Positions 8,879-15,913 of a DNA stretch of 64,000 nucleotides are shown here, piece by piece. The stretch is from Candidatus Pacearchaeota archaeon. Its GTDB lineage: Archaea; Nanoarchaeota; Nanoarchaeia; Pacearchaeales; GW2011-AR1. The notes beneath the pieces are model-generated. The model ran no database searches. It worked only from the letters and a program-made list of their open reading frames with translations, and was not told the DNA's origin. The translations under genes and the position numbers were made by a program. The first letter of the stretch is position 1. Every line of letters begins with the position of its first letter. The stretch spans positions 1 to 64,000 of the forward strand of contig JALOBN010000003.1 of the NCBI GenBank assembly GCA_023228245.1. The letters run 5' to 3'.

Positions 8879-9316
8879 TTATAATTCCCTCATCTCCCGT
8901 TTAAAATCTTTTATATCCTGAAAGTCTCTATATACTGAAGCGAATCGAATGTATGCGACGTTATCAATTCTTTTTATTTTTTTCATAACGAGTTCCCCAA
9001 TTTCAGAAGTGGTGATTTCTTTTTTTCCTCTTTTTCTTATTTGTTCTTCAATTTCGTTTATCATTTTGATAATTTTTTCTTTTTCAACAGGACGCTTTTC
9101 AAAAGCGAGATTAATTCCCGTTTCAAGTTTTTCTCTGCTGAATTTTTCTCTCCGTCCGTCTTTTTTTATTACATACAAATCATCTCTCGCAATTTTTTCG
9201 TATGTTGTGAATCTCTTTTTGCATTTCAGACATTCACGTCGCCTTCTTATTCCTTCAGGAGATTCTCTTTTATCCGTAACTTTTGATTCTTTGTATGAGC
9301 AATATGGGCAGTTCAT
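8879..9316 (-). CDS. nrdR: Transcriptional repressor NrdR
   Basis: ATP/dATP-sensing repressor of ribonucleotide reductase genes. The N-terminal zinc ribbon has CPYC at 3-6 and CLKC about 30 residues on (CLKCKKRFTTYE), followed by an ATP-cone domain. 145 residues, normal size. It lies one base upstream of nrdD in the same orientation, so it is likely autoregulated with nrdDG. Candidate operator motifs lie just upstream (9317-9372). Confidence 0.95.
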   Translation of the reverse strand: MNCPYCSYKESKVTDKRESPEGIRRRRECLKCKKRFTTYEKIARDDLYVIKKDGRREKFSREKLETGINLAFEKRPVEKEKIIKMINEIEEQIRKRGKKEITTSEIGELVMKKIKRIDNVAYIRFASVYRDFQDIKDFKREMREL

Positions 9317-9445
9317 TTTTTACATACAAGATATTGTAGGTTATATTATATATTCACCTATCACTTGTATAGACAAATAAGTCAAAAATAAAATACTATT
9401 TAAAGATTTATTACTACAAAAAAAAGTAACACAGACATACAAGAT
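9317..9445. promoter_or_regulatory. Divergent promoter region with repeated acatacaagat motifs
   Basis: The 178 bp between nrdR and the next gene holds acatacaagat twice (9322-9332, 9435-9445) and an inverted partial copy acttgtatag (9363-9372). The first copy continues into tacaagatattgta, a near-palindrome resembling an NrdR box (ACA-rich arms round an AT core). On the minus strand an AATATATAATATAA TATA-like element lies about 25 bp before it. This suggests NrdR autoregulation; no other function was seen in the gap. Confidence 0.5.
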
Positions 9446-9494
9446 TTTCAAAGGAAAAAGCAAAATATTTAAACAAAAAAGAACATTATTATTT

Positions 9495-9749
9495 ATGCAA
9501 GAGTATCTAAATGAGGTGTTGACTCAACTCGGAATTCCTCTGTGGATGTTCGTAATGTTTTTAATTTGGTCTTATACCTGGAAACTTTTAGCTTTCTGGA
9601 AATCTGCAAGAAAAAATTCTCCTGTTTGGTTTATACTTTTCGCATTCCTTAACACCATCGGTATTCTTGAAATTCTTTACATATTTATTTTTTCAGAAAT
9701 GAAGAAAAATAATTTCAAACATAAGAAAGCATTAAAGAGAAAAAGATAA
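9495..9749 (+). CDS. DUF5652-like small membrane protein
   Basis: 84 residues with two predicted membrane helices (about 15-35 and 45-67) and a basic tail. The pattern W-TWKLLAFWKSAR followed by WFILFAFLNTIGILEILYIF matches the DUF5652 family common in uncultured small-genome prokaryotes. Function unknown. It is transcribed from the region shared with nrdR. A TATA-like aaaatatttaaac at about 9471 precedes the start. A mini insertion begins at its stop codon. Confidence 0.75.
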   Translation: MQEYLNEVLTQLGIPLWMFVMFLIWSYTWKLLAFWKSARKNSPVWFILFAFLNTIGILEILYIFIFSEMKKNNFKHKKALKRKR

Positions 9750-9803
9750 TTATTTCTTCCTGCGAACACAGTGAGCAGATATGAAATAAGTTAATTATTT
9801 CTT
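9747..9803 (+). repeat. Mini insertion D between convergent genes
   Basis: The 12-bp repeat taattatttctt lies at 9747-9758 and 9792-9803, and the second copy is the last codons and stop of the downstream minus-strand thiolase gene. The 33-bp insert cctgcgaacacagtgagcag plus atatgaaataagt shares CGAAC-N2-AGTGAG-N8-AAA with insertion E at 35992. Confidence 0.65.
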
Positions 9804-10604
9804 GAATAACTCGCACATCTTACAGAGCTTCTTTCTCGACGGTTCTCCGCATTTTTCACAATAATTCATTTCAGAAGATTTTATTTTCTTAATCTTGTCA
9901 GAAAGTTTTTCAAAATTGTTGATTATGTTTTCTTTTTCTTTTGTAGTTAAATTATTTGTAAATTGTCTTATCTGAATTCTGTAAGAGTCAAATGCACACG
10001 GACATTTGTCGTAAATAACAGGAAGTTTTTTCTTTTTTGAATATTCTCTAATTTCGTTTTCATCGACGTAAAACAAAGGTTTTATTCTTGTAATAAATTT
10101 CTTATCTTTAACATTTTGCGTGATTGCTCCAGAATTTGCGCTAAGTTGCGGACTTCCTTTTAGAATATTCATCAAAAAAGTTTGGACTTCATCATCAAGA
10201 TTATGTCCCGTCGCAATTTTATCAACTTTTAATTTTCTCGCTTCGCGATTCATAATCCATTTTTTTATAACTCCACAAATCGCACAATTTTTCAAACCCT
10301 TTTTGTCCTGCTGAATCGAACTTCGAATGTAACACATTCCAGAACCCATTTCTTTTTTTATGTCGTAAAGATGAAGTTTGATGTCAAATTCTTCACAAAG
10401 TTTTTTTACAGCTTCAAAACATTTTTTGCTGTATTCTCCCATAGATAAATCAATATGAAATCCCTCGATGTTGTAACCTAATTTTTTTAAAAGATAAGCA
10501 GTAACTGCAGAATCTTTCCCGCCCGAAAGTGCAACTAAAATTTTATCTTTTTTATTAAGTTTAATTTTTTCAAGTGTCTGCTTAAATTTTTTTTCAACAT
10601 CCAT
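9795..10604 (-). CDS. tRNA 2-thiolation enzyme, TtcA/TtuA/Ncs6 family
   Basis: An adenylating sulfurtransferase that thiolates a tRNA base. It shows the PP-loop SGGKDS (about 28-33), the cysteine-containing CAICGVIKKW, GHNLDDEVQTF, a third Cys region (KCPCAFDS) and a C-terminal zinc finger of the CEKCGEP...LCKMC type. The N-terminal zinc finger seen in TtuA and Ncs6 proteins is absent; the protein starts straight at the PP-loop domain. Whether the target is U34, U54 or C32 cannot be told. 269 residues. Confidence 0.82.
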   Translation of the reverse strand: MDVEKKFKQTLEKIKLNKKDKILVALSGGKDSAVTAYLLKKLGYNIEGFHIDLSMGEYSKKCFEAVKKLCEEFDIKLHLYDIKKEMGSGMCYIRSSIQQDKKGLKNCAICGVIKKWIMNREARKLKVDKIATGHNLDDEVQTFLMNILKGSPQLSANSGAITQNVKDKKFITRIKPLFYVDENEIREYSKKKKLPVIYDKCPCAFDSYRIQIRQFTNNLTTKEKENIINNFEKLSDKIKKIKSSEMNYCEKCGEPSRKKLCKMCELFKK

Positions 10605-10640
10605 AAATAAAAATAAAATCTAGAATAATTAAACCTTCTG

Positions 10641-10883
10641 TTAATCGTTTGTTTCAACTAAAGATTTTCCTAAAACAATCCCTGCGACAACCAAGCTGAT
10701 TAAATTTGCAATTGCTAAATCTATTGTATTAGAAGTAAATCCATCATAAACTAAAATTCCTACACCTAAAATATAAACACCCATAAAAATAGGATTAATT
10801 TTTTTTCTTTTTCCCATTAAGAAAAATTCTACAATCCAAGCTGCGATAATAACAAACAATCCAATTAAACTAAATGAAATCAT
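10641..10883 (-). CDS. Small membrane protein, unknown
   Basis: 80 residues, three hydrophobic segments (about 3-22, 31-47 and 54-75), with a basic GKRKKIN loop suggesting a cytoplasmic side. No family recognised. Its start overlaps the stop of the gene at 10880-11128 (ATGA), so the two small membrane proteins are co-translated and may form a pair. Confidence 0.6.
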   Translation of the reverse strand: MISFSLIGLFVIIAAWIVEFFLMGKRKKINPIFMGVYILGVGILVYDGFTSNTIDLAIANLISLVVAGIVLGKSLVETND

Positions 10884-11128
10884 TTTCTTTTCCCCAAATA
10901 AATTTCATACACAGCCCAAAATGCCGACGCTGTTGCAATAAAAAATATTCCATACATCAGCTGATTTGAAATTTCTATATTTGACAATCTAACAAAATCA
11001 TAAAAAACATAAATTGCAAAAGTAACAAAAATTCCCCAACCATAAATTTTCTTTCTTTGCAAAACAATGAGAAGCCCAATTATAGCAATTAAAAATTCAA
11101 TAGTAATTGAAATATATTGTATCAACAT
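10880..11128 (-). CDS. Small membrane protein, unknown
   Basis: 82 residues with three hydrophobic helices (about 5-22, 28-45 and 57-75) and a basic KRK end. No family recognised. It is the first gene of a two-gene membrane-protein unit. Confidence 0.6.
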   Translation of the reverse strand: MLIQYISITIEFLIAIIGLLIVLQRKKIYGWGIFVTFAIYVFYDFVRLSNIEISNQLMYGIFFIATASAFWAVYEIYLGKRK

Positions 11129-11164
11129 TCTCTTTTAACTTTAAACAAAGAGGAATTTAAAAAT

Positions 11165-11530
11165 CTATTCGTTCTTTTTTTCTGTTAAGATTCTTTCTAA
11201 TCCTAAATAAATTGGACAATCATTTTTGTAAGGGTTAACAAGAATTCTTGGATATTTGCATACTCTAAGGTCATATACCGCACAAATTCCTGTAAACACT
11301 CCTTCAAATTTATGGGGGTTTCGAAGATAACCACAAAGATATTTATGTTCCGAAATTAACTTTGTAATATCATTATCATTACATTTTATTCCCGGTATAT
11401 CTCTGTCAGGAAATGAATTTCTTTTTGAAATTTTTTCTTTAGAAAGCACACCTTCAATTATTTCTTCAGAAAGTAACTCTTCGATGGAGTAATTTTCTTT
11501 TAGAAAATCTTTGTAAGATACCTTTGGCAT
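11165..11530 (-). CDS. Unknown cysteine-containing protein
   Basis: 121 residues, soluble. Cysteines occur at about 50, 67, 84, 91 and 106; the spacing (KCND, YLCGYLR, GICAVYDLRVCKYP, NDCPIYLG) could bind a metal or Fe-S cluster and is vaguely like YkgJ-type clusters, but the match is too weak to name. It stands alone between the membrane pair and the helicase. Confidence 0.6.
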   Translation of the reverse strand: MPKVSYKDFLKENYSIEELLSEEIIEGVLSKEKISKRNSFPDRDIPGIKCNDNDITKLISEHKYLCGYLRNPHKFEGVFTGICAVYDLRVCKYPRILVNPYKNDCPIYLGLERILTEKKNE

Positions 11531-11591
11531 ATTAAAACTAATACGTTTTAATTTTTAAGTAATTAGTTATAAGAACAATATTGTTAAAATG

Positions 11592-12845
11592 TTATCTTCT
11601 GCGTCCGAATTTTCTGGTTCTTCCAGAATGTCTTTCATTTCTTGAATGTCTATCATCTCTTGAGTGAAATTCTCTGCTTGAATTATTTCTTACATTTCCC
11701 CGAGGAGAAAATCTTCTTGAATCTTGTCTGATAATTAAATATTCAAATTCTGGAAGTTGCTCTTGAGTAATTTCAAAAGAATCGTCTTCCTTAATTTTTC
11801 TGAAAAGCATATAATCCTCGCTCGAAAGCAAATTAATTACTTTACCTTCTTTTCCTGCTCTCGCTGTTCTCCCAATTCTATGAACGTAATCTGAACTGAT
11901 GTGCGGAAGATTGTAATTGTAAACATAAGTTATTCCCTTGATGTCTAATCCTCTTGCTGCAATATCTGTACAAACTAAAATATTAACTTTTTTATTCTGG
12001 AAATCGTCGAGTGCTCTTATTCTAGCATTCTGCGTCAAACCGCCGTGAATTGCTTGAGATTTAATTCCAACTTTATTCAAATTATTTACCACAAAATCTG
12101 CGTTTCTTCTTGTTTTACAGAAAACCATACTCAAACCAGGAGTTTGTTTAAGCAAATGAACAAACAAAGAAAATTTCTTGTCTGTCGGAACATCATAATA
12201 AACTTGTTTCAACTTCGACGGATCAACATAAGATTCTGCAGAAACTTGAATAGCATTTTTTGTGTGCTTTCTCGCAAGATAATCTATATCTGAAGATATC
12301 GTCGCTGAAAACATCATTGTTTGTCTTTCTTTCGGACAAAATCCTAAAATTTTTTCAACGTCATGACTGAAACCCATATCAAACATCCTATCAACTTCAT
12401 CTAAAACTAAAATTTTTATTTTGCTCAAATTAATTGTTCTTCTTTCAATATGATCTAAAATTCTTCCAGGAGTTCCTACGACAACATCTGTTTTTCTAAT
12501 TGCTCTGACTTGCTGTTCAAAATTAACTCCGCCGTAAACTGCTGAAGTAGTCAATTTTTTATTTTTAGAAAATTGTCTTACCGAAGTTGCAACTTGTTCT
12601 GCTAATTCTCTTGTTGGTGTTAAAATTAAGGACTGAACATATTTTTCTGGAACTAAATTTTCAATTATCGCTGAAGCAAATGCTAAAGTTTTTCCGCTTC
12701 CTGTTGCGGACCCACCAATGATATCTTTTCCGGCAAGAGCCAAGGGAATTGTTTTTTCCTGAATTTCCGACGGTGTTTTGAAACCGGCTTCTTCAAGGAC
12801 GCACAATACATCTTTGCTCAATCCGAGTTTTTCGAATTGTTCCAT
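11592..12845 (-). CDS. DEAD-box RNA helicase
   Basis: ATP-dependent RNA helicase, probably for ribosome assembly or mRNA unwinding. Motifs in order: Q motif (FKTPSEIQEKTIP), I (SATGSGKT), Ia (PTRELAEQ), II as DEVD rather than DEAD, III (SAT), IV-V (CTDIAARGLDI), VI (HRIGRTARAG). After about residue 375 comes a basic tail rich in Arg, Ser and His, of the kind that binds RNA non-specifically. 417 residues, single gene with its own promoter region (12846-12961). Confidence 0.95.
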   Translation of the reverse strand: MEQFEKLGLSKDVLCVLEEAGFKTPSEIQEKTIPLALAGKDIIGGSATGSGKTLAFASAIIENLVPEKYVQSLILTPTRELAEQVATSVRQFSKNKKLTTSAVYGGVNFEQQVRAIRKTDVVVGTPGRILDHIERRTINLSKIKILVLDEVDRMFDMGFSHDVEKILGFCPKERQTMMFSATISSDIDYLARKHTKNAIQVSAESYVDPSKLKQVYYDVPTDKKFSLFVHLLKQTPGLSMVFCKTRRNADFVVNNLNKVGIKSQAIHGGLTQNARIRALDDFQNKKVNILVCTDIAARGLDIKGITYVYNYNLPHISSDYVHRIGRTARAGKEGKVINLLSSEDYMLFRKIKEDDSFEITQEQLPEFEYLIIRQDSRRFSPRGNVRNNSSREFHSRDDRHSRNERHSGRTRKFGRRR

Positions 12846-12961
12846 GTTTGGTATTTTAAAAGAAATCTAACTATAGCAAATCCTGTCTATAGTTTTATGG
12901 ACTCACTATTTATCGTTTCCTTATATAATTCCATTTTTTGTGGGTATATAAACGTATGGAA

Positions 12962-13399
12962 TTAGTTTTTCTTTTTATTATTATAATCTTGAATTGCTTT
13001 CGTTTGGCTTTTAGACGAACGAGTGCGATAATCTTTTATTGCTATTTTCAAAGCTTCTTGTGCCATCATAGAGCAATGAACTTTAATTCGTGGAAGTCCG
13101 CCAAGTGATTTCATAACTTCGTCGTATTTTATTTTTTCTGCGTCCTTCAAAGTTTTTCCTTTTGCGAGTTGTGTTACCATCGACGAAGTTGCGATTGCAG
13201 CAGCGCACCCGAAAGTTTTGAATTTTATATCTTTGATTATTTCTTTTCCATTTTTTTTCTCAACTTTTATGTAAAGCCACATAATATCCCCGCACGTCGG
13301 GTTTCCAACTTTTCCGATTCCGTCGGCATTTTTGATTTCTCCGAGATTTTTAGGATTCATATAATTCTTCATAACTTCTTTTGAATAATCAAGCGTCAT
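12962..13399 (-). CDS. iscU: Fe-S cluster assembly scaffold IscU
   Basis: Scaffold on which Fe-S clusters are built with sulfur from IscS. The three ligand cysteines are visible: NPTCGD (C36), FGCAAAIA (C65) and HCSMMAQEAL (C109). 145 residues, with a lysine-rich tail. It is the last gene of the arsR-iscS-DUF1858-nudix-iscU operon; its first 11 bp overlap the nudix gene. Confidence 0.95.
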   Translation of the reverse strand: MTLDYSKEVMKNYMNPKNLGEIKNADGIGKVGNPTCGDIMWLYIKVEKKNGKEIIKDIKFKTFGCAAAIATSSMVTQLAKGKTLKDAEKIKYDEVMKSLGGLPRIKVHCSMMAQEALKIAIKDYRTRSSKSQTKAIQDYNNKKKN

Positions 13400-13844
13400 T
13401 TAACATTCCCTCCCCAATTAGAATTTTTTTATGGTTATATGCCAAATTCATTTTTTTAATTTCTCTTTTATTAAACCATTTAATTTCAGAAGTTTCATCT
13501 TTTGGTGTCAAACTACCTCTTGTTATTTTTGCATAAATGACTGGAGAAATTGTATGAAATGCATAATTTTCCGACGGAATAATTTCATAAATATTTTTTG
13601 ATTTTTTTAATACTTTAATTTCTACACCAAATTCTTCTTTGACTTCTCTCTTCGCACAATCTTCTATCTTTTCGTTGTAATTTAAAATTCCCCCAGGTAA
13701 TCCCCAATAATTTGGGTAAAAATTTTGCTTTAAATCTCTCTTGCCCAATAAAATTTCCCCTTTTGAATTCTGAATTATAACAGGTATACCTACAGATGTA
13801 ATTCTAAATATTTTGCCTATCAAATTTAACAATAATTTTTTCAT
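13389..13844 (-). CDS. Nudix hydrolase
   Basis: The Nudix box reads G-x5-E-x7-REVKEEFGV (about residues 50-72), complete with the metal-binding glutamates. 151 residues. The GLPGGIL region precedes the box as in ADP-ribose/(d)NTP pyrophosphatases; the substrate is unknown. It sits between the DUF1858 and iscU genes with overlaps on both sides, an unusual place for a Nudix enzyme. Confidence 0.88.
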   Translation of the reverse strand: MKKLLLNLIGKIFRITSVGIPVIIQNSKGEILLGKRDLKQNFYPNYWGLPGGILNYNEKIEDCAKREVKEEFGVEIKVLKKSKNIYEIIPSENYAFHTISPVIYAKITRGSLTPKDETSEIKWFNKREIKKMNLAYNHKKILIGEGMLNDA

Positions 13845-14065
13845 TTTTTCTTATTCAATTTTTTAATTAAATCTTCAATTTGTTTTTTATTCATTCCATG
13901 AGATAAGCAACCTTGTTCCAAAGTTTCATACATTGCCATTCCGCAACCAAGACAATGCAAACCAGATTCAAATAAATCATTCGCTAATTCAGGATGTTTA
14001 TTTAAGATTTCTCCGAATTTAGTATTTTTTGTAATTTCTTTTTTAGTTTTCGTAGCTGTTTTCAT
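13841..14065 (-). CDS. DUF1858 redox-disulfide domain protein
   Basis: 74 residues. The core, FGEILNKHPELANDLFESGLHCLGCG, matches the DUF1858 family, which carries a CxxC pair (here C-L-G-C near residue 40) and is often found near Fe-S or hybrid-cluster proteins. A third Cys lies in EQGCLSHG. Overlaps at both ends with iscS and nudix by ATGA show co-translation. A thiol or Fe-S delivery role is inference. Confidence 0.82.
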   Translation of the reverse strand: MKTATKTKKEITKNTKFGEILNKHPELANDLFESGLHCLGCGMAMYETLEQGCLSHGMNKKQIEDLIKKLNKKK

Positions 14066-15219
14066 TGTACTGGACTCATCCTTCTAAGTTTTTCAACAAT
14101 CTTCGGAAGAACCGATAAAAGAAAATTAACTTCTTCTTCAGTGGTATATTTGCTTATTGAAATTCTTATCGAACTATTTGCTTGAAGAGGAGTTAAACCT
14201 AAAGCCTTCAAAACATGGCTTGTTTCTAAAGAATGTGACGCACACGCACTTCCTGTTGATGTACAAATTCCTTCGTTTTCCAAATAACCTCCGATAGATT
14301 CCCCCTCGATATTATTAAAAGTTACATTAACATTATTACATAATCTTTTTGTCCGCGAACCATTCAATTTTGTATTTGGTATTCTCAAAATTCCTTCAAT
14401 TATTTTGTCTCTTAAATTTGTCATCTTCTCAACATTTTTTTTGTTCGCAACTTCAACTGCTTTTGCAAATCCAACAATCCCAGAAATATTTTCTGTCGCA
14501 CTTCTTAATCTTCTTTCTTGCCCACCACCATGAAACAACGGAACAATTTTAATTCCATCACGAATATACAAAGCACCGACACCTTTGGGTCCGTGAATTT
14601 TTCCACCATTCAAAGTAACCAAATCAAGATTTTGTTTATTAACATTCAATAAAGTTTTTGTGTAACTCTGGCACGCGTCAGTATGTAGCAAAACATTTTT
14701 TTTCTTACAGATTTTTCCAATAGCTTCCAAATCTTGAATCGTTCCTATTTCATTATTTCCATGGATAACCGAAACAACAATTGTTTTATCTGTAATTGCA
14801 TTTTCTAATTCTTTCAAATCAATAAATCCTTCAGAATTTACGTCGAGGAAAGTTATTTCTGCACCTTGTTTTTCCAGCCACTTGCACGAATTCAAAACGC
14901 AGTCGTGTTCAATCTTCGTCGTAATTATATGATTTTTCTTTGTATTATTTTCTTTGTTCCAAAAAAACAAACCTTTCAAAGCCAAATTATTTGCTTCTGT
15001 CCCGCCAGATGTAAAAATTATTTCACTTGTTTTTGCACCAATAGATTTTGCAATTATTTTTCTTGATTTTTCTAAAGCCACTTTTGCATCCTGCCCAAAA
15101 AAATGAACCGATGATGCATTTCCATAATGTTCAGTAAAATAAGGAATCATATTTTTCAAAACTTCATCGTCGACTTTTGTCGTAGCTGCGTTATCTAAAT
15201 AAATTATTTTTTTGCTCAT
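14062..15219 (-). CDS. iscS: Cysteine desulfurase IscS
   Basis: PLP enzyme that removes sulfur from cysteine for Fe-S assembly and tRNA thiolation. It has the cofactor-binding GGTEANNLA and HTDACQS segments, the Schiff-base lysine in GGKIHGPKGVG, and the catalytic Cys in TGSACAS on the mobile loop. 385 residues, normal. It is the second gene of the operon, its start overlapping the regulator's stop. Confidence 0.95.
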   Translation of the reverse strand: MSKKIIYLDNAATTKVDDEVLKNMIPYFTEHYGNASSVHFFGQDAKVALEKSRKIIAKSIGAKTSEIIFTSGGTEANNLALKGLFFWNKENNTKKNHIITTKIEHDCVLNSCKWLEKQGAEITFLDVNSEGFIDLKELENAITDKTIVVSVIHGNNEIGTIQDLEAIGKICKKKNVLLHTDACQSYTKTLLNVNKQNLDLVTLNGGKIHGPKGVGALYIRDGIKIVPLFHGGGQERRLRSATENISGIVGFAKAVEVANKKNVEKMTNLRDKIIEGILRIPNTKLNGSRTKRLCNNVNVTFNNIEGESIGGYLENEGICTSTGSACASHSLETSHVLKALGLTPLQANSSIRISISKYTTEEEVNFLLSVLPKIVEKLRRMSPVQ

Positions 15220-15563
15220 TTTCTGTCACATCCCTTCATACAAGATGAACAATTACAATACGTTGAAGCATGTTTATCAATTAAAGCAAGCATTGGAACA
15301 ATCGTATCTTTGTTAAGAGAATAAACTCGCTCTTTCCCTTTTTGTTTCATGTTAACAATATTGCACGATTTCAAGGATTGCAAGGCGTGAGAAATTTTAC
15401 TTTGTTCGACTTTCAAATCTTTAACAAGTTCTGAGACGTTTTTTTCTTTAACTCTAAGAGAAAGAATTATTCCTATCTTTAATGGATTAGCTAAATTAGT
15501 AAAAAATATATTATAATTTCGATGATTAAAATAAGGACTTATTTCAGATGTATTTTTGTTCAT
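15216..15563 (-). CDS. ArsR-type winged-helix regulator with C-terminal Cys cluster
   Basis: 115 residues. The winged helix spans about 20-85 (ANPLKIGIILSL, then VSELVKDLKVEQSKISHALQ as the recognition region). The last 13 residues hold C103, C105, C108 and C112 (CNCSSCMKGC), with C67 in the helix after the recognition region. Heading the isc operon, it is a good candidate for an Fe-S or metal sensor doing the job of IscR/SufR. The ATG lies on a perfect 8-bp-arm palindrome. Confidence 0.85.
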   Translation of the reverse strand: MNKNTSEISPYFNHRNYNIFFTNLANPLKIGIILSLRVKEKNVSELVKDLKVEQSKISHALQSLKSCNIVNMKQKGKERVYSLNKDTIVPMLALIDKHASTYCNCSSCMKGCDRK

Positions 15564-15594
15564 ATGAAACCTATTTCATATACATTTATAAATT
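15562..15594 (-). promoter_or_regulatory. isc operon promoter with palindromic operator
   Basis: The perfect inverted repeat atatgaaa-ccta-tttcatat occupies 15562-15581, covering the start codon and predicted transcription start. A TTTATAAA TATA box on the minus strand is at about 15586-15593, which puts the start roughly 24 bp away, inside the palindrome. A repressor bound here would block initiation; the encoded ArsR-like protein is the obvious candidate. Confidence 0.6.
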
Positions 15595-15607
15595 TTTTGT
15601 ATACTTT

Positions 15608-15835
15608 TCAATCAATAAGTATATCCCTTGTATCTCGTGGGAGAAATCTACCTATCCCATTAAATACTTCTTGGTATTCATTTATTTCTCTTTCTAACTC
15701 TTTTTTTCTTTCGCTTTCTTTTTGTATGAAATAAAAAAGTAATTCTTCTCTCGGATTTAGATTAGTTTTTTCTTTAATTAATCCTTTGATTAACTTACTT
15801 GCTTCTTCATATTTTAAATCAGGTTCATAATGCAT
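15608..15835 (-). CDS. Small helical protein, unknown
   Basis: 75 residues, almost wholly charged helix (KESERKKELEREINEYQ), probably a coiled coil. No family recognised. It is transcribed leftward from the region shared with lhr, toward the isc operon, and is separated from the isc promoter by only about 15 bp. Confidence 0.5.
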   Translation of the reverse strand: MHYEPDLKYEEASKLIKGLIKEKTNLNPREELLFYFIQKESERKKELEREINEYQEVFNGIGRFLPRDTRDILID

Positions 15836-15913
15836 ATTTAAAAAATTATTTATATTTATATAAAGATTTCTATACTAAAAAAACCTTTTAAATGGGTTTT
15901 AACGAGGATAATT

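Noticed and set aside
8949..9380. Plus-strand open frames opposite nrdR
   Set aside because: Phe/Ile/Ser-rich shadow of the real gene, with no recognisable domain.
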